This document shows positions 47,754-59,246 of a DNA stretch of 64,000 nt, one piece after another. Made by a program: the position numbers and the translations under genes. A model generated the notes under the pieces. The model made no database searches and was not told where the DNA came from. It was given only the letters and a program-made list of their open reading frames with translations. Numbering within the stretch: position 1 is the first letter of the stretch; every line of letters starts with the position of its first letter. The DNA is from Isoetes taiwanensis (Eukaryota; Streptophyta; Lycopodiopsida; Isoetales; Isoetaceae): positions 1,896,001 through 1,960,000 of the forward strand of contig JAJEKV010000073.1 in NCBI GenBank assembly GCA_021234155.1, in the 5' to 3' direction.

Positions 47754-47793
47754 TGGCACGGAACCCAACAACATCCCAAAATAAAAAAGAAGA

Positions 47794-49157
47794 TACCACC
47801 ACGAAGGGTGGCCCATCATCATCAATATACTAACAACAGAATACCAACATAACAAAGGAAATACACCATAACTAAGGGCTCTACCCCGGGCTCAGACTCC
47901 ATGGGGGTGACTGACGGTCAGGGCCTCAAGATAACAACAGACAGAGATAAAACATGGTGTTGGCTGGCATAAGACAATGGCTAGGGTAGTCCACTCCATC
48001 CGCCCCTCCTGTGCACACTTTGCAGATAGGCTGAATCATGCTATGATGTGCTTGTAGCCCTCCGGAGACGCAATCCCAAGGAACCACCCTTCGGGACTAC
48101 TCCGGGTTACATCTCCCCAGTCCGATGAGGCAGGTCAGAGAGCGTCTCCTCCCCGAGTATGACGGATCCCTGGGTGTGCTAGAGAACACGTGCCCCCTCA
48201 GTGACCCCCGCATCCGTACCCGACTTACTCTCCTAAATATAAAGGTCAGCTCACCAACACGTTCGAGCCCAAGACGGCCATATAGGCTCCCATCCTCTGG
48301 CCCAGAGGGTGTTAGACCCATACCCGGCCCATACACAATGACCGGCTATAAGCCTAGCACACTATAGGAGTCCTGTAGCCGCGCTAGGCAAGACCCCACC
48401 CCCGATTCACCCTCATACTTGTTGTCTGGTGCTGAACCACACCATAGCATCCACAGCCAGGTTGGCTCTTGTGCACAGGCCGCATTTGTTGGGTTTTAAG
48501 GGTTCTATCTAGGAGCATCTCCACTTCTAGATGGCCTTTAGGTCTCTACCCCCCTTTTACCCATACAACACAGGAGGAACAGAAAGAAAACTATCTTTAT
48601 ACATCCATCCATCCATAACTTCGAATAGAACATAAAATAGAGATTAACCATACATCTATTCATACAAGGGTTAATCCTAGCTACCTTCTGAGCATACAAG
48701 GGTTAGTCCTATGACTATCTAGGAATCCAAGCTATCTACGTACTAACCGGGATCATAGCTAGCTCTACTATCGCTCGGGTTCTCCATCCTTCTGGCTGGA
48801 ACAAGGTGGAACATCAGATCCTCCTCCACAAACCCCCCCCAAATTCGAATTGGGGCAAATGGGGGTGCAAAACCCCAATTTGGGTCCCAAGTTAGCAACT
48901 CTCTCTTGCCCAATCGATTTGGGCCAAGTGGCAACTTTAGATTGGTTAATATTAGCTAATTTAATGTTTTAGCCCCTTTTAATATCAGGTTAAGCCCTAA
49001 ATTCGAATTAGGATTTTGGGTTAGGTTTCCACTTTAATATTTAATTATTAACATAGCTAACCTTAGCTTATGAATAATTAATGTGCCATTAATTATTCAT
49101 AGTGACGTGTCATGGATTTATACTTAAAAAAGGCGTATAAATACGTGGAACTTCACA
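47794..49157 (-). mobile_element. 5' LTR of the nested retrotransposon, third part
   Basis: It matches 14448-15759 over its length with small differences, starting TACCACCACGAAGGG and ending GGAACTTCACA. An extra segment of about 45 bp is present near 48590. GATTC follows at 49158, completing the target duplication with 14204-14208. Confidence 0.9.
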
Positions 49158-49374
49158 GATTCTTTGAATGTCAGAGCACCTTTTTGAATTAAAATCACAT
49201 TGAAACAGTAAATGGCATAAGTTTTGCTGAGGTCTCTTTTTTCTTGATTTGGGAAAGCACTTCTAACTCAAAATTTGAGCTTTATCTTTGCATCTTTTTG
49301 CTCATAGTGATTGCCTGAAGCAATCTGGAGGTTCTAATCCACTGAGGTTGGGTTTGCCAGGAACACCTTCAACA
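49158..49374 (+). mobile_element. Old Tat-type LTR, right end
   Basis: GGAGGTTCTAATCCACTGAG and GCCAGGAACACCTTCAACA match the last 70 bases of the intact Tat LTR (42990-43041). It continues the sequence interrupted at 14208. No primer site follows, so this is a 3' or solo LTR. Confidence 0.75.
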
Positions 49375-50033
49375 CACATCATTTATCCATATAACATGAT
49401 AAATGACAAGAGTAACATCTAATCCTAATCACACGCATCTAACTTACAGTTAGGGTTCATTGATTAGGGTTCATAATCTAAACTGAGGGTTCTAGAATGG
49501 CTCTATTAGAGATAGAAGATGCCAACTCATTTGGAATGCTACTTCCAGATGATCTACTGAGGAATCTATTCAAAATACCTGCCTAGGAGGAACTCCCCTA
49601 GCTCCTGGTGTCTCCATTGCCCTGCAGATGTTTTGGGGTAGATTGTACTTCTCCTGATGCACACACGCTCCTAGGGTTGAAGCACTCGGCTATGTTGTAG
49701 CAAATGATCCTCGAAACAGAGTTATGAATGCGAGCTCAGGTCAAGAACTGCTACAGCCAGAAAAATAGCCGAGATATAGGGTTTGGCCCTTAGTAGGTTA
49801 GGGTCGACATGTCATGCCATGTGGCTCCAACGAGAAGTGTTCACGTGGCGGGTCATAAATAGGATGAAGCCACGTGGAAATGGTTCCATATCGAAGGTTG
49901 GCGAGGTTATATATAATGACTTAGCCATGCCCCCTTACCACACTAATGTATATAAGCCTACTAAGGTAGGCTTGTATAGTGATGGGGCTTAAATTATACG
50001 TATTTATACCATATATTTTACAGGAACATCACA
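49375..50033 (-). mobile_element. Degenerate LTR-like segment
   Basis: The right end reads GGAACATCACAC after a TACGTATTTATACC stretch, resembling the GGAACGTCACA ends of the LTRs at 15759 and 49157. Nothing else of an element was found. Low-confidence call. Confidence 0.3.
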
Positions 50034-50690
50034 CGTAATAGCATTTTCTTTAAGCGCGTTTTTCATTTTGGTAATGACACCACTAAAAAATCCTCTTTTT
50101 TAGAAAACGACCAAAACTATCATTTTTCATAACTATGCTGTAGAGCAACTCTTATCTTACCACCATATCTACTAATTTGTAAAAGAAAAACAAAATGCAG
50201 AGCCTTATTTGACTTTTACCACTGAGAAAGCCTAGTCTGCCTACTATCTACCATCGCCAACCATAGCCGTCAAAACAAGAATGAGGGAGTGAAGAAAAAG
50301 TATGGCTTCACTGAACAGAGACTAGAGCAGTTACAGTCGAAATCCAACATAGTAGAATATGACTTTGGAGTGCACCAAAAGCAAAGCAAGGACTTCCTCA
50401 TTTCCCTGCACAGAGCATACATCCCTGTTTAAATGTGACATGCTCCATTGTCATCTATGAAATAACATCTGATTCAGTCTGTACAAATCTATTTCATCAT
50501 CTGCAAATAAATCCTTGATCTGCATGAATCTATAGCCCAGCTCTTTAAAGCCTTTGCATAGCCCAGAAACTCGGTAGAAATAGAGAAAGGAAATTTTTTG
50601 AAGAAAATAGCCTTCCACGTATTGCTCTCAATTTTTTTCTCAGTATATAGGAATAATACAACCAAATAAAATTTATAATTGCTTAATATA
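50034..50690. other. Unassigned AT-rich stretch
   Basis: I see no gene or repeat in it. Confidence 0.5.
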
Positions 50691-50779
50691 GAATAGAATA
50701 GAATAGAATAGAATAGAATAGAATAGAATAGAATAGAATAGAATAGAATAGAATAGAATAGAATAGAATAGAATAGAAT
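50691..50779. repeat. Pentanucleotide array (GAATA)n
   Basis: About 17.8 uninterrupted GAATA units. The same pentamer in three units is found at 18342-18356. Confidence 0.98.
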
Positions 50780-52355
50780 TGTTTTTATAAGTAGTGATAG
50801 GTTGTCAATTGTTAATATCGTGGATATTTTTTTATTATCAATTTCTCATATTAAAAGGTTGGCTCTCCATTAGAAAGTTATTCAAGTATATTTTATAGCT
50901 TATATATTATGTCAAATATGCATTATATTTAGGAATTTATTTTTTTATTTATGAAACAATATTTTTTTATTTATAAATAATGTTTTTTAAATTTATTAAC
51001 ATTTTTTCTTATTAATCTAATGTTTTTATTTTTAGAAATTGTTTTATAGGTATGTTATTCATTAGTATGAATTGAGTTTTTAAAATAGGTAGATAGATAG
51101 ATAGATTTTTAACGTCCACGGATATCAAATGAAGCTTTATATTTGTATTGTTGAGAAATAAAATATTGATAAGTTAATTAGAAAAAACAGCTATTCTAGT
51201 GAAGGCTTCATACTTTTCAGCGTAATGTTTACTTTAATTTTCAGATATTTATGTTATCAATGAAATTCACATTAGTAGCAATTAATACCATTCACAGACA
51301 TTGTTCACATATATGACATCATGATTTGTTTGGAAAGACCACAACATTCTACATGGCAGCATCATTTTCAAGTCTATTTTCTTAAAGAGATAAATGCTAC
51401 AATCTCTACGTTGGAAAAGATTACTACTTGGGTCCAAGATGTTACATCGGCATATATGCACATGGAATGCATTTTATAAAAAGAACAAATACCACTCTAA
51501 TAATGAGAATAGCAAGTACTTTCAAAATGTTACAAATCTAAAATTAACAGCAAGTGAAAAGTCAAAGTCAAAGTCAAAGTCAAGATCAAGCTAGTTCGAT
51601 CGTTTATATTATATATTGCAGAGAAATCATTGGCAATTTTGTACAAGCTACAAGTCTTTGTGAGGAAACCCTGCGGGCTAGATGAATGTGCTATGTTTTT
51701 AAGCTAAGTAATAGAATGCCTAAGGTTTTATGTTAGTTTGTTAGGGAATAGATGATTCTCGATGAACAGACATTCATAGATGCACACAATCTTCTAAAAA
51801 TATTCAAGAGTTTGGTGGATACTAGAAGTTTAAGTCTATATATGACAACATCTTGAATTTGCTAGATTGAAAACTAAAGAAATACACACAAAGAAAGTCA
51901 TTGAAGTGTTTGATAGGCATGTTAATAGACTTATACTCATTTCCTCCTTCCTAATTACATGGAGCAAGGATTTTGAATTAAAATGAAGGTTATATGCAAA
52001 GACAGATATTCATATTTTATCTATCTAGAGAGAGAGAAAATTGGCAAACTGTTTGATGAGATTTTTTTCTTATTTGCATGCGCTTTTAAAATATTATTAT
52101 GGATTATTCTATCCAATAAAAAAAAATGTTTATACAAGACGTCGTTGCAGGCAACATCTCTGACTTGGGGTTAAATTTGAATCATAAGTTACAACTCTTG
52201 AGTCCTCTGGCCATTCAAAGATCATCAACTTTTTTGTAGGCTTGCAAAGGAATGATCAAGATAAGAAAGTGTCATCCAAAAAAGAAAAAGATAAACCATT
52301 ATCAGCCCTTCACTAGAGTTTTTTTATCAGAACAATTTTATCAGCTGCATTAGTT
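50780..52355. other. AT-rich stretch with short simple repeats
   Basis: It holds (TAGA)n at about 51088-51104 next to TTTTTAACGTCCACG (a retroposon 3'-end motif on the minus strand, also at 18356) and a short AAAGTC run near 51560-51585. No gene was seen. Confidence 0.5.
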
Positions 52356-52877
52356 ATGATCGTACTGGCTTGCATTCTGCTGTTTCTCTCTGTCCTTATG
52401 TATGTAGGAAGGGAGAATAGTAGTTTAGTGAGTGGAGTGTTCTCTACTTTAATCCTTGCTGGTGGATCTTATTATACAACTACATTGGCTAGGCAGAGGC
52501 AAGAGCACAGAGACATTCTAGAGCCTTTTGTTGCTGAGGTTCTCAAGATGATGTATATAAGTAGATTCTATTCATATACGGACCCCAGGAAGGAAAATTA
52601 TTATCCCTATAGACACCAACCTAGTGATGAGGCTGCATCGTTTTTTCTTTTTCACTTTGGGCTATTGCTAAGAGCCATGCGAGTGAAGAGCGAGCAAGTT
52701 TCAAAATTGCATAGTGACCTTGTGGAGCAGCTTTTCTACCATTGTGCTAAAACAGCTAGTGCATTCTCCCTCCTTACGAAAGAAATTCAAGATGAGCGCT
52801 TTTTACTTTCTCCCTTGGATGTCGAGAGGATCTATGATCTTGTTTTAAGGACTAAAGTTTCTTTATCCATTTGTTAA
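52356..52877 (+). CDS. Orphan ORF, putative two-helix membrane protein (173 aa)
   Basis: Uninterrupted frame of unknown function. Residues 2-18 (IVLACILLFLSVLMYVG) and about 23-45 (SLVSGVFSTLILAGGSYYTT) look like two membrane helices. The remainder is soluble and mixed-charge, with an aromatic patch (SRFYSYTDPRKENYYPYRHQ) and an alpha-helical C-terminal half (LHSDLVEQLFYHCAKTASAF). No catalytic motif is visible. It stands alone among repeats, with no neighbour in register and no clear promoter. It may be an exon or retrocopy of a host membrane protein, or a fortuitous frame; the helix pattern and length favour a once-real protein. Confidence 0.4.
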   Translation: MIVLACILLFLSVLMYVGRENSSLVSGVFSTLILAGGSYYTTTLARQRQEHRDILEPFVAEVLKMMYISRFYSYTDPRKENYYPYRHQPSDEAASFFLFHFGLLLRAMRVKSEQVSKLHSDLVEQLFYHCAKTASAFSLLTKEIQDERFLLSPLDVERIYDLVLRTKVSLSIC

Positions 52878-54470
52878 CATCAGAACAATTTATCTTCACT
52901 CGAATTTGATACATGGCTTTGGAAGCTAAGATTTTAGTATTTCTATGTCTTAAGCTGATGTTACATGTTCCAGAAAAAAATATTTAGGTTTTAACTCTTT
53001 TCAAGCTATTATATCTTATGTCCAAATGCTGCTAGTCTGCACCACGTTTTTCTTTCAATTTGTATAAATTCAATGGCTTTTTTACTGGTCTCTATGCCAT
53101 TTAAATTGCAGTTGACATAAATTTAAAGGCCTTTTCTCCAGTAATAACATTTTCAGCTTCTGGTTTGCATTCCTAGTTAACTTGCTTATAATTTCAACTT
53201 TGAGACAACCTTTTGTCTCTAAAGTGCTAATAACCTAACTTCTTGCTAAATTTTCTCTAGTATTTCAATTCTATAGTAACCGTGGAGTATTTAGCTCTTT
53301 GTATCTTAATTGTTTCTATCTTATTTCTTTATTGATCTAACTGCCCAGCCCTTTTACTTTTTTGGCTTAAAATCTCAAATCATTTTTTTTTTTTTTAAAG
53401 GGAAAAAAAAGAAAGTTTTAACATCAATACAATCCAAAACTCAAAACCATTACACTTATCAATTTTCTTTTTATAACACGAATATAATATATAATATGAT
53501 GATTCAAAAAACTTTGACAAATCAATATCTTACAACTGTTTGACAAAACAATTTGTAAACAATATGATATAATATTATTTTACATGATTTATAATTAATG
53601 AGTAACATATCGGTGTAATGAATTCAAAAATAAAAGTGGTAAGTTGACAAGAATTTGATAATGTTTTAAAAGATTGACAAATGTCTTTTCTAATGACAAA
53701 TTATTACTCACTAACTATCATAATAGATTTGATAAATAATAATGAAACAATACCTTATAATGTTGATAAATAACAAACTATACTTAGTAACCTAGTAATG
53801 AATAACTGAGAATTATAAAATTAAAAGAACGTGCCAAGGCACTACAGTTTGCCTAAGCTTATTGGTTGTAGCACTGTGGATGTTTTAGATGATTTATATA
53901 TTCACTACCCTTCGCAAGCTGATGCAATATAGTAGAATATCAATGAGTTTTGTGGGCTGCCTTTCAGTAACTCGATGCATCTAGAGCATTAGCCAAATCT
54001 GCTCAAATTGTTGAACTAATTTTGCGGTCATGCGCCAAATTCCTATCATGATGACGTTTGTTTTGACCATCTAAGTCGCTTTGTGCAAGTCCAGACACAA
54101 GTAAGAGTATAGTCTATTGCATAATCCATACTTGGAAAAGCCTTTCTTTAAGCAAGGGCAACCTGACCACTCATATCACCCCTCATTCGACTGCTCTCTC
54201 ATTTCTCTTTCCATTTGGATCTCGTAACCCGTCTCCCAGGCCATAAGATATATAGGCACTGCTGGAATTGGGCGCATAGATTACCCTTCGGGAAACTACA
54301 AATCCGAAGCAATGCATGTCGGCCTTTTGGAGTCACTGCTTAAATAGCGTGTCCCCTTCCCTATTATCTACTTACAGGACACCACTTATCACTATGGTGC
54401 GAAAAATCTTATGAACGTATTATTATAGGGTCTTATTAGTGTCTAAAATCCTAAATATGTGTAAAAATAT
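52878..54470. other. AT-rich stretch without gene
   Basis: Low-complexity T and A runs (53380-53415) and scattered TAAT-rich sequence. I recognise nothing. Confidence 0.5.
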
Positions 54471-54499
54471 TTTTTGTTGAAGGACATCAGACTTTGTTT

Positions 54500-55085
54500 A
54501 ATCGAAGGATCAAGTACAAGTATAAGTGCAAAAACAGGAATAAAATCTCAGCGGATAAGCAGAGACCCACCAAATGAAGCAATCTCCCTAAGCATAAGAG
54601 CACACACCCAAATACTCCTCAGAGATCAATCGCCTCTTATGAAGGGCAAGTGAAGAACAATGTTACGACTTAGCAATGTGATCTTGAGCCTCTTGGAGAA
54701 TACAGTTATCTACCACATCCAAACCTTTGAAGATTACCAGTCTTCATCTTTTCTAAATAGTCCAAAGCAACCATCCTGCTGCAAGATGAAAAGTCTGGCT
54801 TTGTAACTCTGTCCAAGTACTTGGGTAAATTGCCAAGAGCACTTGTTTACTTGTTAGTGAAACTTGAAAAAGAGAGAACAACCAATCCCATATCTGTCTG
54901 AGGTGGTCATACATAAAAAAGAAATGCTGAGTGGTCTCAGATTCACGCTTGTATACTGGTGAACATTGATATGATGATCTAGGGTTAAACTTGTGGATAA
55001 GCGCGTTAACCCGAAGACATCTATGAAGAATCACTACAAGGGATGGGCATGGTTGAACGACTTCCAACGTGTTGTTGAATGTCAT
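54500..55085 (-). pseudogene. LINE ORF2 3' fragment (zf-RVT)
   Basis: The minus-strand frame 55085-54753 contains RCLRVNALIHKFNPRSSYQC, CSPVYKRESETTQHFFF and WDWLFSLFQVSLTSKQVLLA. These align with the zinc-binding C-terminus of the LINE at 20388-21143 (RCVRVNTVVHRF, SLFHCDLNSQQVLLS). The first CxxC is damaged. It is 5'-truncated at about 55030, as usual for dead LINE copies. Confidence 0.8.
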
Positions 55086-55189
55086 CCAGATGTGATTTAA
55101 CGATGTTAACGTTGTTCAAAGACATTTCCATCGTTGAATGATGAGGAGGACGTCGTTTAACAACTAGACTTATTAGATCTGACGTGTCG

Positions 55190-55612
55190 ACCATGCTTGG
55201 TGCCTTGCTGACATGCCATGCAAGCACGCTGCCATATTCTGCCACGTCGACGTAAAGTTGTTTAACGACGTCCAGGATATCTGACATGGCCAAATCATCC
55301 TCGTGGCTTGCTGACATGCCACATTGGCACGCCGCCATATTTTGCCACGTCCACATGATATTGTTAAACGACGTCCAAGATATCTGACATGGTAAAGTAA
55401 GCCTCGTGGCTTGCTGACATGGCACGCTAGCACGCCGTCGTGTTTTGCTACGTCGACATGACGTCGTTAAATGACATCCAAGATATCTGACGTGACAAAA
55501 TCATCCTCGTGGCTTGCTGACATGCCACGCTGGCATGCCGACATGTTCTGCCACATCAACATGATGTCATTAAACAATGTCATGACATCATTTAACCACG
55601 TCTTTTAATTTA
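55190..55612. repeat. Tandem repeat, four units of 103 bp
   Basis: TGGCTTGCTGACATGCCA-type starts lie at 55201, 55304, 55407 and 55510, exactly 103 apart. Each unit also carries GCCACGTCGAC, GTTTAACGACGTCC and GATATCTGACATGG. The units differ by about 10-20%. Further TTTAACGAC motifs trail on both sides. Confidence 0.9.
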
Positions 55613-56289
55613 GGATGACTTGGAGCTATTTTCTCAGGCACCAACATTGCATCTCCTAGTGCTATTTTTTTCTTGTGTCTGCACCATCATGTTGTATCCG
55701 TGCTAGAACTTCACCTTTTTTTGATACATAATGTTTTACTTACGCATTGTTTTGCTTTTATGCTTCACAAATTCATACTTAATGCATACGGGCAGCCTTT
55801 TGTTGGGCAATCGAGCTGGTACCCTTCCCAAAGTCAAACAAGACCAGCACTTTGTGCGGTTTCCTCATCAGGGAGGAGAGTTTGGACTCTAGAAGACGAA
55901 TTCCAAATCTTTTTTCGAGGCAGCCTTTTTTTGGCAGTGCTCCTCTGAGGGGGCATACGACAATTCCCATCCTCCTGGAGCTGGTTCCCCTATCCAACCG
56001 TTGAATTATGCGTTCAAGGACCCTGCTTCTTGCAAGTCCAAAAAAATTGAAGATCGGTTTGGGGAAAGTTATCAAACTGCAAAGTATCCTGAGGGCGACT
56101 TTGTAGAAATTCAAGTATTTTGTTGTTCGGACATTAGGAGTCCGGAATGGCGATTCGACATTGCCATTTCATCCAAAATGGTGAAATTCCCTATGGACCA
56201 AGTTGCACATTTAATTTAGCCAGAAAAAAAGAAACACTTACGCCCTACATGGCAGTCAGCAGCCACCTCCTAGGCCAATTCACTACGAG

Positions 56290-57535
56290 TGTGTTGGACA
56301 TGAGATAGTTTGCGGCTTCTTCGAGAATGGGTGGTCTTCTAACCATGAAACTTGGTCCGGTAATGTTGATGTACAGAGTCCATTAACAGAGCCAAATCAC
56401 GGTTCCGGAGAGGGGGAGTTGCACTTCCATCATTAGGGCCTGAGGACTCTTGGGGCAAACTGCTTCCAGGGGGTTTTAAGGGCCAGTCTTCTAGCGCCGA
56501 TACCCTCCCTCTACGTCATGACATGGTGCAAGGTCTTGGTCAAATATGACTAGGATCTGGCCTTCGCAATATAAACCTTGTGAGTTGCTTTGCTAGGTTC
56601 TTGAAGAGCTATGTTTCAGGGGTTGAGTTTTGGTCTTTTGCACTTGAAACATGGCCGAGAAGCTGTAGTTGGGAATATGAAGGATAAGGAACTGACATAA
56701 TGGAGTTTGGATCTATCCTCCTCGCATTGTGGCAATTAGAAGTCAAGAGTCGTGTTTGCAGTAACAAGACATTTTTGAGATCATTCTGGATGGCTAATAG
56801 ATCTGGATCCCATTTTTCCAGTTGCCATGGCTGTGCATGCATGTTTAAAGACGGTGCACCAAGTTATCATGAAAGCGGCCATGTTTTGGCCTCCGAACGT
56901 AAACCCTGTGAGTTGCTAGGTTCTTGAAGAGTTTACATTTGGGGGCCGAGATTTGGTCTTTTGCACTTGGAATATGGCCGAGAAGCTGCAGTTGGGAATG
57001 CAAAGCAATAGAAATTGACAGAATGGAGTTTGAATCTATCTTCCTCCACCTATAGCGATCAAGAGTCAAGAGCCGCCTTTGGACTAGCTAGATGTTGTTT
57101 GGGATCGTTCTACTTCGAGGTGACCTTGACTAAATGTTAGGCTTGGTCTTAGATTGAATTGAGAATAGAATTAGGACTGTTAATAAAGATCAATGATCAT
57201 AGAGAAGAATTTGACACTATATAACTATTATTACCTGACTGGAGCGTAAGGCTGGACACTGGTGGCTAGAGATGACGTCAGTCGATTGCTGGAAGAAGAA
57301 GGTTCATAAGAAGAAGGTTCATCTCAATCAAATTGTTCTTGCATATACTTCTGATCATTGTAGACAAAGCAGAAAACAAATGACAAATTTGTTACATCTC
57401 CAACGGAATAAAACCATACATTTTTGGACATGGTCTATACTTTGGCACTTCTTGGAGAAGGGAGTGGTCTTCTGGCCACAGAACTTGGTCTCCAGGGTAA
57501 TCTCGACGTTCTGAGTCCATTGGCAGAGCCATTGC
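56290..57535. repeat. Two duplicated modules in a repeat block
   Basis: One module (GGTCTTCTAACCATGAAACT, CTTGGTCC, GAGTCCATTAACAGAGCC) at 56320-56395 recurs diverged at 57465-57530. A second (TTTTGCACTTGAAACATGGC, CGAGAAGCTG, AGTTGGGAAT, ATGGAGTTTG) at 56635-56715 recurs at 56955-57030. No protein family was recognised. Confidence 0.6.
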
Positions 57536-57639
57536 TATTGGGGAGGCTTAGACGAGGCCATGGCCGACTCCACCTTGAGTGGAGGGGACTAGGTGTTCCG
57601 AGTCCAAGCTCACCGTCTACTCTTGTTTAATTGTTTGTT

Positions 57640-59246
57640 AACGATTAAACTTTAGGAATCTTAAGAGACCCTTGTTCTTCATTGTGACCTTATACTCAAG
57701 TTTGAATGATGCAGAGATAATCAAAAGAAGCAGTTGATAAAGCTAGCAGAGGAACAAGGCATCCTGATAGAATGAGTGGCACAACCTATGTGTCTGTCTG
57801 CAAAAGCATTTGAAGTACATCTCTAATGCTTTTCACAACTTGTATAGTTAGTTCAATATACGTCCACTAAGACCTTGTGTTGCATTGTAGTGTCTAAAGG
57901 CCAACATAATTAGAAAGAAAGGGGTATCTAGAACGTCGCCCACTTTGAAAGCAAGGTATGACGAAGGAAGGAGTCGCCATACTACCAATATGACTGGGTC
58001 TAGCGATTAAGAGGGTACCAATAATCTTTTTGTGAGTATAAATTTGGGTTTAGGATTTAGGATATTCATATTGAATACTAATATCAGTTTGGGTGGTCAG
58101 GCATTTATTTTGTAATATTGTTAAGTTTCAACCCTCCAAGTGTGATGAATTGACTTAATGAATGTTGTATTTCGTAGTGACATATAGATGATATGTCATC
58201 AATTTATATCTTAAATATATTCATTGTGGCTTATTTACGAAGTTTATTTGAATATTTAATTTTGAAATCTATTTATTCATTTTGCGGTGGGTTGCGGGTT
58301 GCGGGTTGTGATATCCAAGTAAGTGCCAGACTCAGAACATTAGAACAACATATTGGATAGGGTTGAATAGGGTGAAATATTGCGACAATATGGAAACGCG
58401 ATCAGGAATACCAAAAGTACTTGCTATATTTAGATTGTTTCTGGTAATCGGATGTTTTTCTTTGAGTTATCTAAGGCTATGATCACGAGTTCACTATGGC
58501 TACCGAAAATTACGAATAGTAAATTACATTGCATAGATTAAAATAGGCCAAGCATAGACTAATCGGTATAAACTCGGTTGCGATGGAACATAGAAGAGGT
58601 ACGATCACACAACAGCACAGGAAAAATGACAGAAAAAGGAATGTCGATCCCCCAGATGGAGAAAAGCATTTCACGCCATTCAAACTACGGGGGTGGTTTT
58701 TTGAAAATAGTAGTTGTTCAACAACTAACAGTAGGAAATATGGGTAACTATTCTTAATTGCTAAATCTAAATTTTAATACGAATACGCGCTGCTGCAACC
58801 GTATGAGAATTGTAGAGAATAAAAATAATATAATAGCAATACAATAGTGAACATATATAACGATGCATGGGAACTTACTGACGTGTCACATAACCAACAG
58901 ACGGAGGGAGTCGTTAATGATGATCAGCTATGGAAGGAGGAGGTCAGAGTACGAATGTCAGTAAGATAGATAGGGCGCAGTAGGACGCTTCTTGCATACA
59001 CATGAAAAATCAGAAAAAAGAATAGGACAAGATAAGACAAGACTAGTAATTAATAAGGGTGGACGTAATAAAGGAGCGGGAATGAAGAATCGTAACCCTA
59101 AAAAGCTAACACACTATAATAGAGGAGGGAGAGGAAGTGGAGCTCCGTCTTAAGAATTCTAGTCGATCCGGCCATACCTCTGCCGCAGATAGAGCATCCG
59201 ACTCGCCTACAGAGCACCAGAACTTCATGGATAAAGGAAAGAAGTT
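57640..59246. other. AT-rich stretch upstream of the PLATZ-like ORF
   Basis: I see no gene. GTTGCGGGTTGCGGGTTG (58290) is a short direct repeat. Nothing here identifies a promoter or upstream exon for the ORF at 59247. Confidence 0.5.

Larger units (their letters stand above)
30149..47793 (-). mobile_element. Helitron 2 (non-autonomous), carrying a nested Tat-like element
   Basis: Minus-strand 5' end TCTTCTTTTTTATTTTGGG at 47793, preceded by A. The 3' end is hairpin GCCCGGC-ATT-GCCGGGC (30177-30161), eight bases, then CTAG at 30152-30149, followed by T. The ends match Helitron 1 closely. LTR sequence is continuous across both junctions. Without the Tat-like element it is about 6.5 kb. A second 3'-type hairpin lies inside, at 44343. 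No Rep/helicase coding was seen. Confidence 0.85.

Noticed and set aside
54753-55425. Protein-coding gene overlapping the 103-bp repeats
   Set aside because: The frames simply read through the tandem repeat and the dead LINE fragment.
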